Positions 39,551 through 46,810 of a DNA stretch of 64,000 nucleotides are shown here, piece after piece. Numbering within the stretch: position 1 is the stretch's first letter; every line of letters begins with the position of its first letter. The notes under the pieces were generated by a model. It was not told the origin of the DNA, searched no databases, and worked only from the letters and a program-made list of their open reading frames with translations. Made by a program: the position numbers and the translations under genes. The DNA lies in contig JAFVCD010000044.1 in the NCBI GenBank assembly GCA_017479425.1, positions 1 through 64,000 of the forward strand, read 5' to 3'. Origin of the DNA: Oscillospiraceae bacterium. Its GTDB lineage: Bacteria; Bacillota; Clostridia; Oscillospirales; Oscillospiraceae.

Positions 39551-40221
39551 TTGGTCATCTCCAGTGAGTAGCCCGCGCCGCGGGTCGCCTTTATCTGAAC
39601 GTCGGCGCCGAGAGCGGTGAGCTTTTTGCGCAGGTAGCTGAGATAGACCCAGACAACGTTGATATCCGCGTCGCTCTCGTAGCCCCATACGCGCTCAAGT
39701 ATGCGATCTGCGCTGATGATTACGGCGGGAGAGCGCATCAGGAGCTCCATAATGCCGTATTCCTTGCCGGCGAGCTTGTAGCTTCCGGTCGGTGAGGCGA
39801 GGGTACAGGTCGCAGTGTCGAGAGTCACGTTTCCGTAGGCGAGGGCGCTCGAGGTCTGCGTGTGCTGAACTCTCAGCATGGCGCGCAATCTCGCCAGAAG
39901 CTCCTTTGAATCGAAGGGCTTTGTGAGGTAATCGTTCGCGCCTGCGTCAAGCCCGAGCACCTTGTCGTCAATCTCGCTCTTTGCCGTGAGCAGCAGCACC
40001 GGAGTCATATCGCCGCGCTCGCGCATCTCTCGCAGAACGGTAATACCGTCCTTTTTCGGCATCATGATGTCGAGGATAACGCCGTCGTAGCTGTCGGCGG
40101 CGAGGTAATCGAGCGCCTCAGCGCCGTCATACACAGCGTCAACTACGTAGTTGGACTTTTCGAGTATCATCTTTAGTGCGCGGGAGAGGCTCTTTTCATC
40201 CTCGGCAAACAGCAGCTTCAT
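39547..40221 (-). CDS. OmpR/PhoB family response regulator
   Basis: This 224-residue protein has a receiver domain (1-115: acidic pair E7/D8 region A-E-D-E-K-S, phosphoacceptor Asp in V-I-L-D-I-M-M-P near residue 51, K-P-F near 101-103) and a winged-helix effector domain (about 128-222: Y-G-I-M-E-L-L and V-Y-L-S-Y-L-R-K-K-L). It is paired with the kinase downstream by a 4-bp overlap. There is no adjacent transporter or hydrolase gene to suggest its regulon. Confidence 0.95.
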   Translation of the reverse strand: MKLLFAEDEKSLSRALKMILEKSNYVVDAVYDGAEALDYLAADSYDGVILDIMMPKKDGITVLREMRERGDMTPVLLLTAKSEIDDKVLGLDAGANDYLTKPFDSKELLARLRAMLRVQHTQTSSALAYGNVTLDTATCTLASPTGSYKLAGKEYGIMELLMRSPAVIISADRILERVWGYESDADINVVWVYLSYLRKKLTALGADVQIKATRGAGYSLEMTK

Positions 40222-40282
40222 AGCGTTACGCTCCTTTGAGTTTTGAGCATATTATAGTATGTATTCCTTAAAGAAAGCTTAA

Positions 40283-40308
40283 AAGGGCGGGTCAGCCCGC
40301 CCTTTTTT
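40283..40308 (-). terminator. Bidirectional terminator after the DtxR-family gene
   Basis: GGGCGGG (40285-40291) and CCCGCCC (40296-40302) with T-runs on both strands. Confidence 0.8.
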
Positions 40309-40672
40309 ATATTTTCTCAACGTGAGCCTTTATCTTCTGGAAGGTCTCGTCGCACATATCGTGCTCGATCTTGCAGGCGTCCTCGGCGGCAAGGGCTGGG
40401 TCTACGCCGATCTTCGTGAGAAAGGCTGTCAGCACCTGATGGCGCTCATAAATACGGGCGGCGATCTCATAGCCCGCGTCGGTGAGGGTGATATGACCGT
40501 TCTCGTCGATGAGAATGTAGCCATTCTCCTTGAGGCGCTTTGTCGCATAGCTTACAGAGGGCTTTGTAACTCCGAGCTCATTTGCAACGTCAATTGAGCG
40601 GACGTAACCGCGGCGCTCCTTCAGCATGAGCATACTCTCGAGATAATCTTCAGCGGACTTCTGAATCTTCAT
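40307..40672 (-). CDS. DtxR/MntR family metal-dependent transcriptional repressor
   Basis: The 121-residue protein has the DtxR winged helix (about 1-65: E-D-Y-L-E-S-M-L, then V-T-K-P-S-V-S-Y-A-T-K-R-L) and a short metal-binding and dimerisation domain (about 66-121) with E-R-H-Q-V-L near residue 84 and D-A-C-K-I-E-H near 103-109 and the closing D-M-C-D-E-T. It lacks the SH3-like third domain, as in MntR/IdeR-short types. It is divergent from the feo operon, and palindromes in the gap make feoAAB its likely target with Fe(II) or Mn(II) as co-repressor. Confidence 0.92.
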   Translation of the reverse strand: MKIQKSAEDYLESMLMLKERRGYVRSIDVANELGVTKPSVSYATKRLKENGYILIDENGHITLTDAGYEIAARIYERHQVLTAFLTKIGVDPALAAEDACKIEHDMCDETFQKIKAHVEKI

Positions 40673-40756
40673 AGCTGTGCCTCCCGTGTGTGGGTTAAGT
40701 TACATACAATCTATCATAAAACGGAGAAAAAAGCAACCTAAAACGGACATTTTGTA

Positions 40757-40785
40757 TTGACAAACTAAGTTAGTTGTGATAAACT
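40757..40785 (+). promoter_or_regulatory. feo operon promoter with an operator between -35 and -10
   Basis: TTGACA (40757-40762), 17-bp spacer, TAAACT (40780-40785). The spacer holds the perfect palindrome AACTAA-G-TTAGTT (40763-40775), a natural place for a metal-dependent repressor. Confidence 0.7.
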
Positions 40786-40792
40786 ACCCGAA

Positions 40793-40844
40793 GTTAGCGG
40801 AAGCTAACAACTTTTTATGTTTAAGAGTTAAGCTTATTTAACTC
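40793..40844 (+). promoter_or_regulatory. Two further inverted repeats in the feoA leader
   Basis: GTTAGC-GGAA-GCTAAC (40793-40808) shares the GTTAG half-site of the spacer palindrome and could be a second operator. GAGTTAA-GCTTAT-TTAACTC (40825-40844) lies just before the feoA ribosome site and could fold in the mRNA. Confidence 0.5.
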
Positions 40845-40859
40845 TGACGGAGGCCCGAA

Positions 40860-41084
40860 ATGCTGCCTATCACAATGGCGACGCCCGGTGAGATAGTCAC
40901 CGTTAAGAAGATAACCGGCAGGGATGAGGTGCGCCAGCACCTCGGAGAGCTCGGCTTTGTGCCGGATGAGGAGGTCAGCGTTGTCGCGGACAACGGTGGA
41001 AATCTCATAATCGCTATAAAGTCCGGGCGCGTTGCGCTGGATAAGACAATGGCAAATCGCATTTTTGTAGAGGAGGAGAGATAA
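40860..41084 (+). CDS. feoA: FeoA domain protein (first copy)
   Basis: A 74-residue SH3-like FeoA protein: M-L-P-I-T-M-A-T-P-G-E at the start, H-L-G-E-L-G-F-V-P-D-E-E-V near residue 26-38, ending I-F-V-E-E-E-R. FeoA associates with FeoB and is needed for ferrous iron uptake. It is the first gene of the feo operon, just after the palindromes, and lies 1 bp before a second feoA. The two copies differ clearly, so they are not a recent duplication. Confidence 0.9.
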   Translation: MLPITMATPGEIVTVKKITGRDEVRQHLGELGFVPDEEVSVVADNGGNLIIAIKSGRVALDKTMANRIFVEEER

Positions 41085-41085
41085 A

Positions 41086-41310
41086 ATGAAGACTCTTAAA
41101 GACGTAAAAATCGGCGAGAGCGCCGTCGTGGTAAAGCTCCACGGCGAGGGTGCGGTAAAGCGCCGCATTATGGACATGGGCATAACGAAGGGAACCGAGC
41201 TTTTCGTGCGCAAGGTCGCGCCGCTCGGCGATCCGATGGAGCTCACAGTCCGCGGCTATGAGCTCAGCATCCGCAAGGCGGACGCCGAAATGATAGAGGT
41301 AAAGGAGTAA
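41086..41310 (+). CDS. feoA: FeoA domain protein (second copy)
   Basis: A second 74-residue FeoA: M-K-T-L-K-D-V-K-I-G-E, then I-M-D-M-G-I-T-K-G near residue 28-36, D-P-M-E-L-T-V-R-G-Y-E-L-S near 46-58. Two feoA genes before feoB are common in Clostridia. It is closer than the first copy to the standard FeoA consensus (R-R-I-M-D-M-G). FeoB follows after 4 bp. Confidence 0.93.
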   Translation: MKTLKDVKIGESAVVVKLHGEGAVKRRIMDMGITKGTELFVRKVAPLGDPMELTVRGYELSIRKADAEMIEVKE

Positions 41311-41314
41311 AGAT

Positions 41315-43693
41315 ATGGCTGACATTAAAATCGCGCTTGCCGGCAACCCCAACTCCGGCAAGACGACAATGTTCAATGACCTCACGGGCTCCAACCAGTA
41401 CGTCGGCAACTGGCCCGGCGTAACGGTTGAGAAGAAGGAGGGTAAGCTCAGAGGCGAAAACGGCGTAATAATCCAGGATCTGCCCGGAATCTATTCGCTC
41501 TCGCCCTACACTCTCGAGGAGGTCGTTGCGAGAAACTACCTCGTTAACGAGAAGCCGGACGCGATAATCAACATCGTCGACGGAACGAACATCGAGCGTA
41601 ACCTCTACCTCACCACCCAGCTTATCGAGCTCGGCCTGCCGGTGGTCGTCGCAGTGAACATGATGGATCTTGTCCGCAAGAACGGCGATCAGATAAACAT
41701 TCAGAAGCTCGGGCAGGAGCTCGGCTGCGAGATCGTCGAGACGAGCGCCCTCAAGGGCGAGGGAAGCCTTGCCGCCGCGAAGAAGGCCGTTGAGCTTGCA
41801 AAGGCGAAGAAGAGCGGCAATCTCCCGGCGGTGTTCAACGGCTCAGTCGAGCACGCGATCGCCCACATCGAGGAGAGCATTGAAATGAAGGTCGACCCGC
41901 GCTTTGTGCGCTGGTACGCCGTCAAGGTTTTTGAGCGCGATGAAAAGGTGCTCGCAGACCTCAAGCTCGATAAGGACATCCGCGAGCACATCGAGAGCCA
42001 CATCGCTGACTGCGAAGCGGAGCTTGACGACGACGCCGAGAGCATCATCACAAATCAGCGCTACACCTACATAGCCAAGGTGGTCGGCAAATCCGTAAAG
42101 AAGAAGGCGGCGAAGAACGCGATGACCGCCTCTGATAAGATCGACCGCATTGTTACTAACCGCTGGCTCGGACTTCCGATCTTCGCCTGCGTTATGTTCA
42201 TTGTCTACGCCATCGCGATGGGCAGCTGGAATATCTCTATCGGTACCGCGCTCACCGACTGGGCAAATGACGGCCTGTTCGGTGACGGCTGGTTCCTGCC
42301 CTTCGTTTCAAGAGTTGACGATTACGATGAAGCAGCCGGTGCCTTCGAGGAGGCAGAGGCAATCATCGAGGCTTATGAAAACGGCGAGACCGTAGCCTAT
42401 ATGTATGACGACGAAGCAGCCGAGGATATCGAGCTCGAGGTAAACGCCGAGACCTACGCCGAGGCTCTCGAGGTTGAGGAGCCCGACCCCGCCGATTACG
42501 GAGTCTATGTTCCCTCAATTCCTGCGCTTCTGGATATGGTTCTCACGAACGCCGACGGCGACCCGGTGATCCCCGAGTGGCTCTACGGACTCATTATGGA
42601 CGGTATCGTAGCCGGTATCGGCGCGGTGCTCGGCTTTGTTCCGCAGATGCTTGTGCTGTTCCTGTTCCTCGCAATCCTTGAGGATATCGGCTATATGGCG
42701 CGCGTCGCCTTCGTTATGGACAGAATTTTCCGTCAGTTCGGCCTCTCCGGCAAGAGCTTCATCCCGATGCTCGTCGCCACCGGCTGCGGAATCCCGGGAC
42801 TTATGGCCTCGCGTACCATCGAAAATGACCGCGACCGCAAGCTCACGCTTATGACAACTACCTTTATGCCCTGCGGCGCAAAGATGCCGATCATCGGCCT
42901 CTTCGCCGGCGCTCTCTTCGGACACAGCGCATGGGTCGCCGCAAGCGCGTATTTCATCGGAATGGCATCCATCGTCATCTCCGGCATCATGCTCAAGAAG
43001 TTCAAGGCGTTCGCCGGCGATCCCGCGCCGTTCGTTATGGAGCTGCCCGCATACCACGTCCCCAGCGTGAAGAACGTGCTTCGCGCCACATGGGAGCGCG
43101 GCTGGAGCTTCATTAAGCGCGCCGGAAGCGTTATCGTCATCTCCTCCATCATCATCTGGTTCCTCTCCGGCTTCGGCTTCACCTCCGAGGGCTTCGGAAT
43201 GGTCGAGGATATGGACGCCTCCATTCTCGCCGTCATCGGCAACGCGATGGCATGGCTCTTCGTACCGCTCGGCTTCGGCACCTGGCAGGCGACCGTCGCC
43301 ACCATCACCGGACTTGTCGCCAAGGAAGAGGTCGTCGGCACCATGGGCGTTCTCTACGGCAACCCGCTTCTCCAGAACGTCGGTGATCTCTACACCGGTA
43401 TCTCCGGTTACAGCTTCATGTGCTTCAACCTTCTCTGCGCTCCGTGCTTTGCCGCTATGGGCGCCATCAAGCGCGAGATGAACAACGCAAAGTGGACCTG
43501 GGGCGCCATCGGATATATGTGCGCGTGGGCTTACGCAGTAGCGCTCATCGTGTATAACCTCGTCGGACTCTTCTTCGGCGTCGGCTTCTCCGTATGGACT
43601 GTCCTCGCGGCGCTCGTTTTTGCGGCTATCGTCTATCTCACAGTCCGCAAGAACCCCTACGATCAGGATCACCTTGCAGTAAAGGTAAAATAA
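41315..43693 (+). CDS. feoB: Ferrous iron transporter FeoB
   Basis: The 792-residue protein has an N-terminal G domain (G1 G-N-P-N-S-G-K-T at 10-17, G3 D-L-P-G-I-Y, G4 N-M-M-D), a GDI-type helical domain, then membrane helices with two Gate regions (V-A-T-G-C-G-I-P-G and a later L-C-A-P-C-F-A-A). An insert at about 332-395, after the first membrane helix, is very acidic (E-E-A-E-A-I-I-E, D-D-E-A-A-E-D) and would lie outside the cell; such inserts occur in clostridial FeoB and may gather Fe(II). It shows strong codon bias. A tiny Cys-rich protein gene follows 13 bp later. Confidence 0.97.
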   Translation: MADIKIALAGNPNSGKTTMFNDLTGSNQYVGNWPGVTVEKKEGKLRGENGVIIQDLPGIYSLSPYTLEEVVARNYLVNEKPDAIINIVDGTNIERNLYLTTQLIELGLPVVVAVNMMDLVRKNGDQINIQKLGQELGCEIVETSALKGEGSLAAAKKAVELAKAKKSGNLPAVFNGSVEHAIAHIEESIEMKVDPRFVRWYAVKVFERDEKVLADLKLDKDIREHIESHIADCEAELDDDAESIITNQRYTYIAKVVGKSVKKKAAKNAMTASDKIDRIVTNRWLGLPIFACVMFIVYAIAMGSWNISIGTALTDWANDGLFGDGWFLPFVSRVDDYDEAAGAFEEAEAIIEAYENGETVAYMYDDEAAEDIELEVNAETYAEALEVEEPDPADYGVYVPSIPALLDMVLTNADGDPVIPEWLYGLIMDGIVAGIGAVLGFVPQMLVLFLFLAILEDIGYMARVAFVMDRIFRQFGLSGKSFIPMLVATGCGIPGLMASRTIENDRDRKLTLMTTTFMPCGAKMPIIGLFAGALFGHSAWVAASAYFIGMASIVISGIMLKKFKAFAGDPAPFVMELPAYHVPSVKNVLRATWERGWSFIKRAGSVIVISSIIIWFLSGFGFTSEGFGMVEDMDASILAVIGNAMAWLFVPLGFGTWQATVATITGLVAKEEVVGTMGVLYGNPLLQNVGDLYTGISGYSFMCFNLLCAPCFAAMGAIKREMNNAKWTWGAIGYMCAWAYAVALIVYNLVGLFFGVGFSVWTVLAALVFAAIVYLTVRKNPYDQDHLAVKVK

Positions 43694-43706
43694 GGAAGTG
43701 TCTGTA

Positions 43707-43856
43707 ATGACAACTGTAATATCCGCCGCCGCGGTAGTCGGCCTCGTCGCCGTCTGCGTAAGAGAGCTTATGCCGAAAAAGGGCAAAAAGGGCTCCTGCG
43801 GAGGCAACTGCGCAGGGTGCAGCGGATGCTCGTGCGGCTGCGCTTCAAAAAGGTAA
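43707..43856 (+). CDS. FeoB-associated Cys-rich membrane protein
   Basis: A 49-residue protein starting M-T-T-V-I-S-A: one hydrophobic segment (about 4-18), a basic stretch K-K-G-K-K-G, and a tail with six cysteines (C-G-G-N-C-A-G-C-S-G-C-S-C-G-C). It fits the small FeoB-associated Cys-rich membrane proteins that close feo operons in Clostridia; they may handle iron at the inner side of the transporter. Start and stop are in frame, it lies 13 bp after feoB with GGAAG upstream, and a terminator follows. Confidence 0.88.
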   Translation: MTTVISAAAVVGLVAVCVRELMPKKGKKGSCGGNCAGCSGCSCGCASKR

Positions 43857-43909
43857 CAACGCCTTCCCATGGGCGTAGTTATACAAGTTTGTGTTCACCT
43901 TCATAAAGA

Positions 43910-43948
43910 ATCGCCGCTCCTCTTTTGAGGAGCGGCGATCTTTTATTT
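43910..43948 (+). terminator. Rho-independent terminator of the feo operon
   Basis: ATCGCCGCTCCTC (43910-43922) and GAGGAGCGGCGAT (43927-43939) form a perfect 13-bp stem, followed by CTTTTATTTT. It also separates the convergent kinase gene. Confidence 0.9.
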
Positions 43949-45283
43949 TGCGGGGAAGCTGACTGTTAAGAAGAACATATCGTCCTGCGTGCTTATCTCC
44001 ATATTTCCGCCGTACTGCTCGGCGACGTAGCGGATGCTCTTTGTACCGAAGCCGTGACGCGCGGCGTCGGGCTTCGTGGTGGCGGCGCCGAGCCCATCGA
44101 GGCGCAATTCGCCGGTAAAGTAGTTTGATTCCTCGATGAAAAGCCTGCCTTCGCGCTCACCGCACACGAGAGAAATATATTTGAGCGCGGGGTCGGTGAG
44201 CTTCGACACTGCCTCGATGGCGTTGTCGATTATGTTGCCGAAGAGAGAATAGGTCTGCACCGGCGAGAGAAAGTCGAAGTGCGAGCCGTCCGCCATGCAG
44301 GAGAACTCAATGCCGTTTTTCTCGCACACCATGCTCTTTTCGCATAGAACTACGTCGAGCACGTCGTTGCCGGTCTTGATGTTCGAGTCATAAAACTGTA
44401 TAGCGCGCTGAAGATCCTCGACCTCACTCACCGTGAGCTTGTCCTCGATTTTGCCCAGAATGTGCTTTAAGTCGTGGCATTTCATGTTTATTACGTCCAT
44501 ATTCGCCTTGACGGACTCAAACTGCGCCTTATCCTGCTTCATAAGCTGGCTGAGGATCGCAATCTGCTGGTCGCGCTCAGACTGCGAGAGAATACCGCCG
44601 CAGGCGAGGAGAATAACAAAGGAGACGATGATGGTGTACCACTTTGTGATTATGTTCAGCGCAAGGCTCTCGCCCTCGTGCGTGCGCGCGATGCAGACGA
44701 GCACGTTTACGAAGATTATAGTTCCGATGGAGAGAAAAATGGTGTTCCGCACAGTCTTGCGGTCAGTTCCGGGCTTGACTCGCGGGCGGAAAATGCGGCT
44801 CAGCAGGAACATAACGCCGAAATAGAAGCTAAAGTAGATTATCCAGTCCACCTCGTTCGGCACGGTACCGGCGGGGAAAAGCGAATTTGTCATCTTATCG
44901 TCGATGCCCATGAGGTTCTGTATGAGCGGGTAGAGCTTGTTTACAAACCAATACGCCGCGGTGCCGGAGGAAAAGACGATGAGAAGCTCGGAGGGACTGC
45001 CCTCCCAGCAGGCGACGAGGTAGAGAATATTGAGCCCGGAAATTATGAGATAGCAGATTATTCGTACCGTCAGCGTGTGCACCTCGGTGTACAGCACCGA
45101 GAGGAGAAAGCACATCACAAGGCACTCAATGAACATTACTATAACGCGCAGGGAAAAATCCCTGCGCTTTTTGAGGTCTCCTGCAAACAGCGCTATCGCA
45201 AACTGCGCGTTTACAAAGGTGAGCACAAGGTTGAAGGCCTCGCGGGTATAAGCCCCGAGAGCCTCATATATGAAGTCAAACAT
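43943..45283 (-). CDS. AgrC-like sensor histidine kinase (GHKL ATPase)
   Basis: A 446-residue protein with about six membrane helices in the first 225 residues, then a kinase region of the HPK10 type: K-C-H-D-L-K-H near residue 268 with the phosphoacceptor His, N-I-I-D-N-A-I-E-A near 354 (N-box) and G-F-G-T-K-S-I near 416 (G-box). Such kinases respond to peptides or envelope cues and pair with LytTR regulators. It overlaps the LytTR regulator gene by 8 bp and is divergent from the GH3 cluster. No agrB/agrD peptide genes are present, so the signal is unknown. Confidence 0.92.
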   Translation of the reverse strand: MFDFIYEALGAYTREAFNLVLTFVNAQFAIALFAGDLKKRRDFSLRVIVMFIECLVMCFLLSVLYTEVHTLTVRIICYLIISGLNILYLVACWEGSPSELLIVFSSGTAAYWFVNKLYPLIQNLMGIDDKMTNSLFPAGTVPNEVDWIIYFSFYFGVMFLLSRIFRPRVKPGTDRKTVRNTIFLSIGTIIFVNVLVCIARTHEGESLALNIITKWYTIIVSFVILLACGGILSQSERDQQIAILSQLMKQDKAQFESVKANMDVINMKCHDLKHILGKIEDKLTVSEVEDLQRAIQFYDSNIKTGNDVLDVVLCEKSMVCEKNGIEFSCMADGSHFDFLSPVQTYSLFGNIIDNAIEAVSKLTDPALKYISLVCGEREGRLFIEESNYFTGELRLDGLGAATTKPDAARHGFGTKSIRYVAEQYGGNMEISTQDDMFFLTVSFPAK

Positions 45284-45989
45284 ACTTTTTTGTCTCCGAA
45301 AACTCCGTCAGCGCCGCCAGAAACGCCTTGCGGCGCGGGTGGCTTATCTGGAGCTTTTCATCGCCGACCGCGGCGGTCATACCGTCCACACCGCGGACGA
45401 AGGCGAGATTTACGAGCAGGAAGTTGTTGCACCGCGCAAAGCCGCTGCCGCATAGGGCGGTCTCGGCGCTCTTCATGGTCTGATACTGCCGGTATTCGCC
45501 GCTTTCGGTGTGATAAACGCAGTGGTGACCCGCTACCTCGACGTAGAGAATCTGATCGGGAGTGAGGCGCACAAGCCCCGTATCGGTCTTGAGAACGATG
45601 TCGGGCCGCTCCGTTTTGCGTATGCGCGAGACGAGCTTTGCGAATTTCAGCCGGAACTCGGGGTATTTCACCGGCTTAATTATGTAGTCCGAGGCGTTTA
45701 CCTCATAGCCCTGAATGGCGTACTGACGCATGGTGGTGACGAAGATGAGAATGACCTTCTCATCCTTCTCACGGAGAATGTGCGCCGCGTCCATGCCATT
45801 CATCATCGGCATCATGATGTCCATGTAGACGATATCGAACTCACCGGTGTATTTTTCAAGGAAGTTCACAACGTTATAGAATATGCTGACGCCCACCGCG
45901 AGATTTTCCTCTCCGGCGTAGCGCTTTATATTCTCTTCAAGGAGCGATGCCTGCTCAGGATCGTCCTCAACTATGGCAATTTTAATCAT
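45276..45989 (-). CDS. LytTR-type response regulator
   Basis: The 237-residue protein has a receiver domain (1-120: E-D-D near 8-10, phosphoacceptor Asp in D-I-V-Y-M-D-I-M-M-P near residue 57, K-P-V near 104-106) and a LytTR DNA-binding domain (about 135-237, with I-L-Y-V-E-V-A-G-H-H and C-N-N-F-L-L-V-N-L). LytTR domains bind 9-bp direct repeats with a period of 21-22 bp. A direct repeat with this period lies in the adjacent divergent region, which makes the GH3 cluster the likely target. Confidence 0.94.
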   Translation of the reverse strand: MIKIAIVEDDPEQASLLEENIKRYAGEENLAVGVSIFYNVVNFLEKYTGEFDIVYMDIMMPMMNGMDAAHILREKDEKVILIFVTTMRQYAIQGYEVNASDYIIKPVKYPEFRLKFAKLVSRIRKTERPDIVLKTDTGLVRLTPDQILYVEVAGHHCVYHTESGEYRQYQTMKSAETALCGSGFARCNNFLLVNLAFVRGVDGMTAAVGDEKLQISHPRRKAFLAALTEFSETKKYV

Positions 45990-46044
45990 TGTGAGCCCCC
46001 GTTTCTGCTATAAATATATCAACTTACACTAAAAAAGTCAAGGA

Positions 46045-46073
46045 TATGCTGTCTTAAGAGAAAGTTATGCTGT
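46045..46073 (+). promoter_or_regulatory. Direct repeat, putative LytTR regulator binding site
   Basis: TATGCTGT occurs at 46045-46052 and again at 46066-46073, exactly 21 bp apart, and the second copy ends 5 bp before the -35 box of the downstream promoter. Period and position match LytTR/AgrA-type sites; the repeat sequence itself does not match a known LytTR consensus closely. Confidence 0.55.
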
Positions 46074-46078
46074 TTCGA

Positions 46079-46107
46079 TTGAAGATTTTTTCCTTCTAAT
46101 TTATAAA
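46079..46107 (+). promoter_or_regulatory. Promoter of the GH3 cluster
   Basis: TTGAAG (46079-46084), 17-bp spacer, TATAAA (46102-46107), about 44 bp before the lipoprotein start. The -35 box is weak, as expected for an activator-dependent promoter. Confidence 0.6.
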
Positions 46108-46150
46108 TAGAGGCGTAAAATCCAAAAAAAACTATATGGAGGAACAAAAA

Positions 46151-46774
46151 ATGAAAAAGACACTCGCAATCGTACTTTCCGTAGTCATGCTCGTCTGCGT
46201 TCTCGCTTCCTGCGGCGGCGCGGCAAAGGAAGCCAAGATCACCGGCGTATATCTCAGCCCGGCGACCTACGGCTACTCCAACATGAGACCCGCCTACAAC
46301 TTCTACCTTCTCAACTACGCGCAGTCCGAGCTCACCCTCTACGATGACAACACCTACATGATCGTTGTCTCCGACTCCACCTTCTCCGGCATCGAGCTCT
46401 CCGACTCCACCAACGACGCCACCGCCAACGAGCGCACCAACTCCATCACGAAGCTCTTCGGCACCTACACCTCCCAGCCCAATGACCTCGACGAGGATCT
46501 CATCGACGTCACTCTCGCCGCTCCGACCCGCGTTATCAACAAGCTTGACGACAAGCACTATCTCGACACCGACAACTGGAACGATGATATGGGCATTGTT
46601 GTTGCCACCAAGGAGTATGACGAGAACGGCAACGTAACCGGCACCGGCGCTCCGCTCACCGCGGCTGAGTACCTCGCTCAGTTTGCCGACGCTGCAAAGA
46701 CCATCCAGGTCAACGAGAAGACCGACTCCATGGACTTCGACAACTTCGGCGTAAAGGTCGGCTTCCAGAACTGA
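46151..46774 (+). CDS. Secreted lipoprotein of unknown function, first gene of GH3 cluster
   Basis: A 207-residue lipoprotein: signal peptide M-K-K-T-L-A-I-V-L-S-V-V-M-L-V with lipobox L-A-S-C (Cys22), then a beta-rich domain starting I-T-G-V-Y and rich in Asp, Asn and Thr. The second lipoprotein of the cluster (50109) starts its domain similarly (L-T-G-T-Y, then F-L-L-N with D-G-T), so both may share a fold. The ATG at 46151 follows GGAGG; the in-frame ATG at 46136 lies upstream of that site. It may bind carbohydrate or assist the GH3 enzymes, but no function can be read from it. Confidence 0.8.
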   Translation: MKKTLAIVLSVVMLVCVLASCGGAAKEAKITGVYLSPATYGYSNMRPAYNFYLLNYAQSELTLYDDNTYMIVVSDSTFSGIELSDSTNDATANERTNSITKLFGTYTSQPNDLDEDLIDVTLAAPTRVINKLDDKHYLDTDNWNDDMGIVVATKEYDENGNVTGTGAPLTAAEYLAQFADAAKTIQVNEKTDSMDFDNFGVKVGFQN

Positions 46775-46810
46775 TAGTTCAACTGACGGACTTCCCAAAA
46801 GGAGGACACT

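Noticed and set aside
42515-43870. Minus-strand open frame opposite feoB (about 451 codons)
   Set aside because: Antisense to feoB and to the small Cys-rich gene, composition dominated by Glu, Asp, Gly and His; no domain.
46136-46150. Upstream ATG as the start of the first lipoprotein
   Set aside because: It lies before the GGAGG ribosome site; the ATG at 46151 begins a normal signal peptide.
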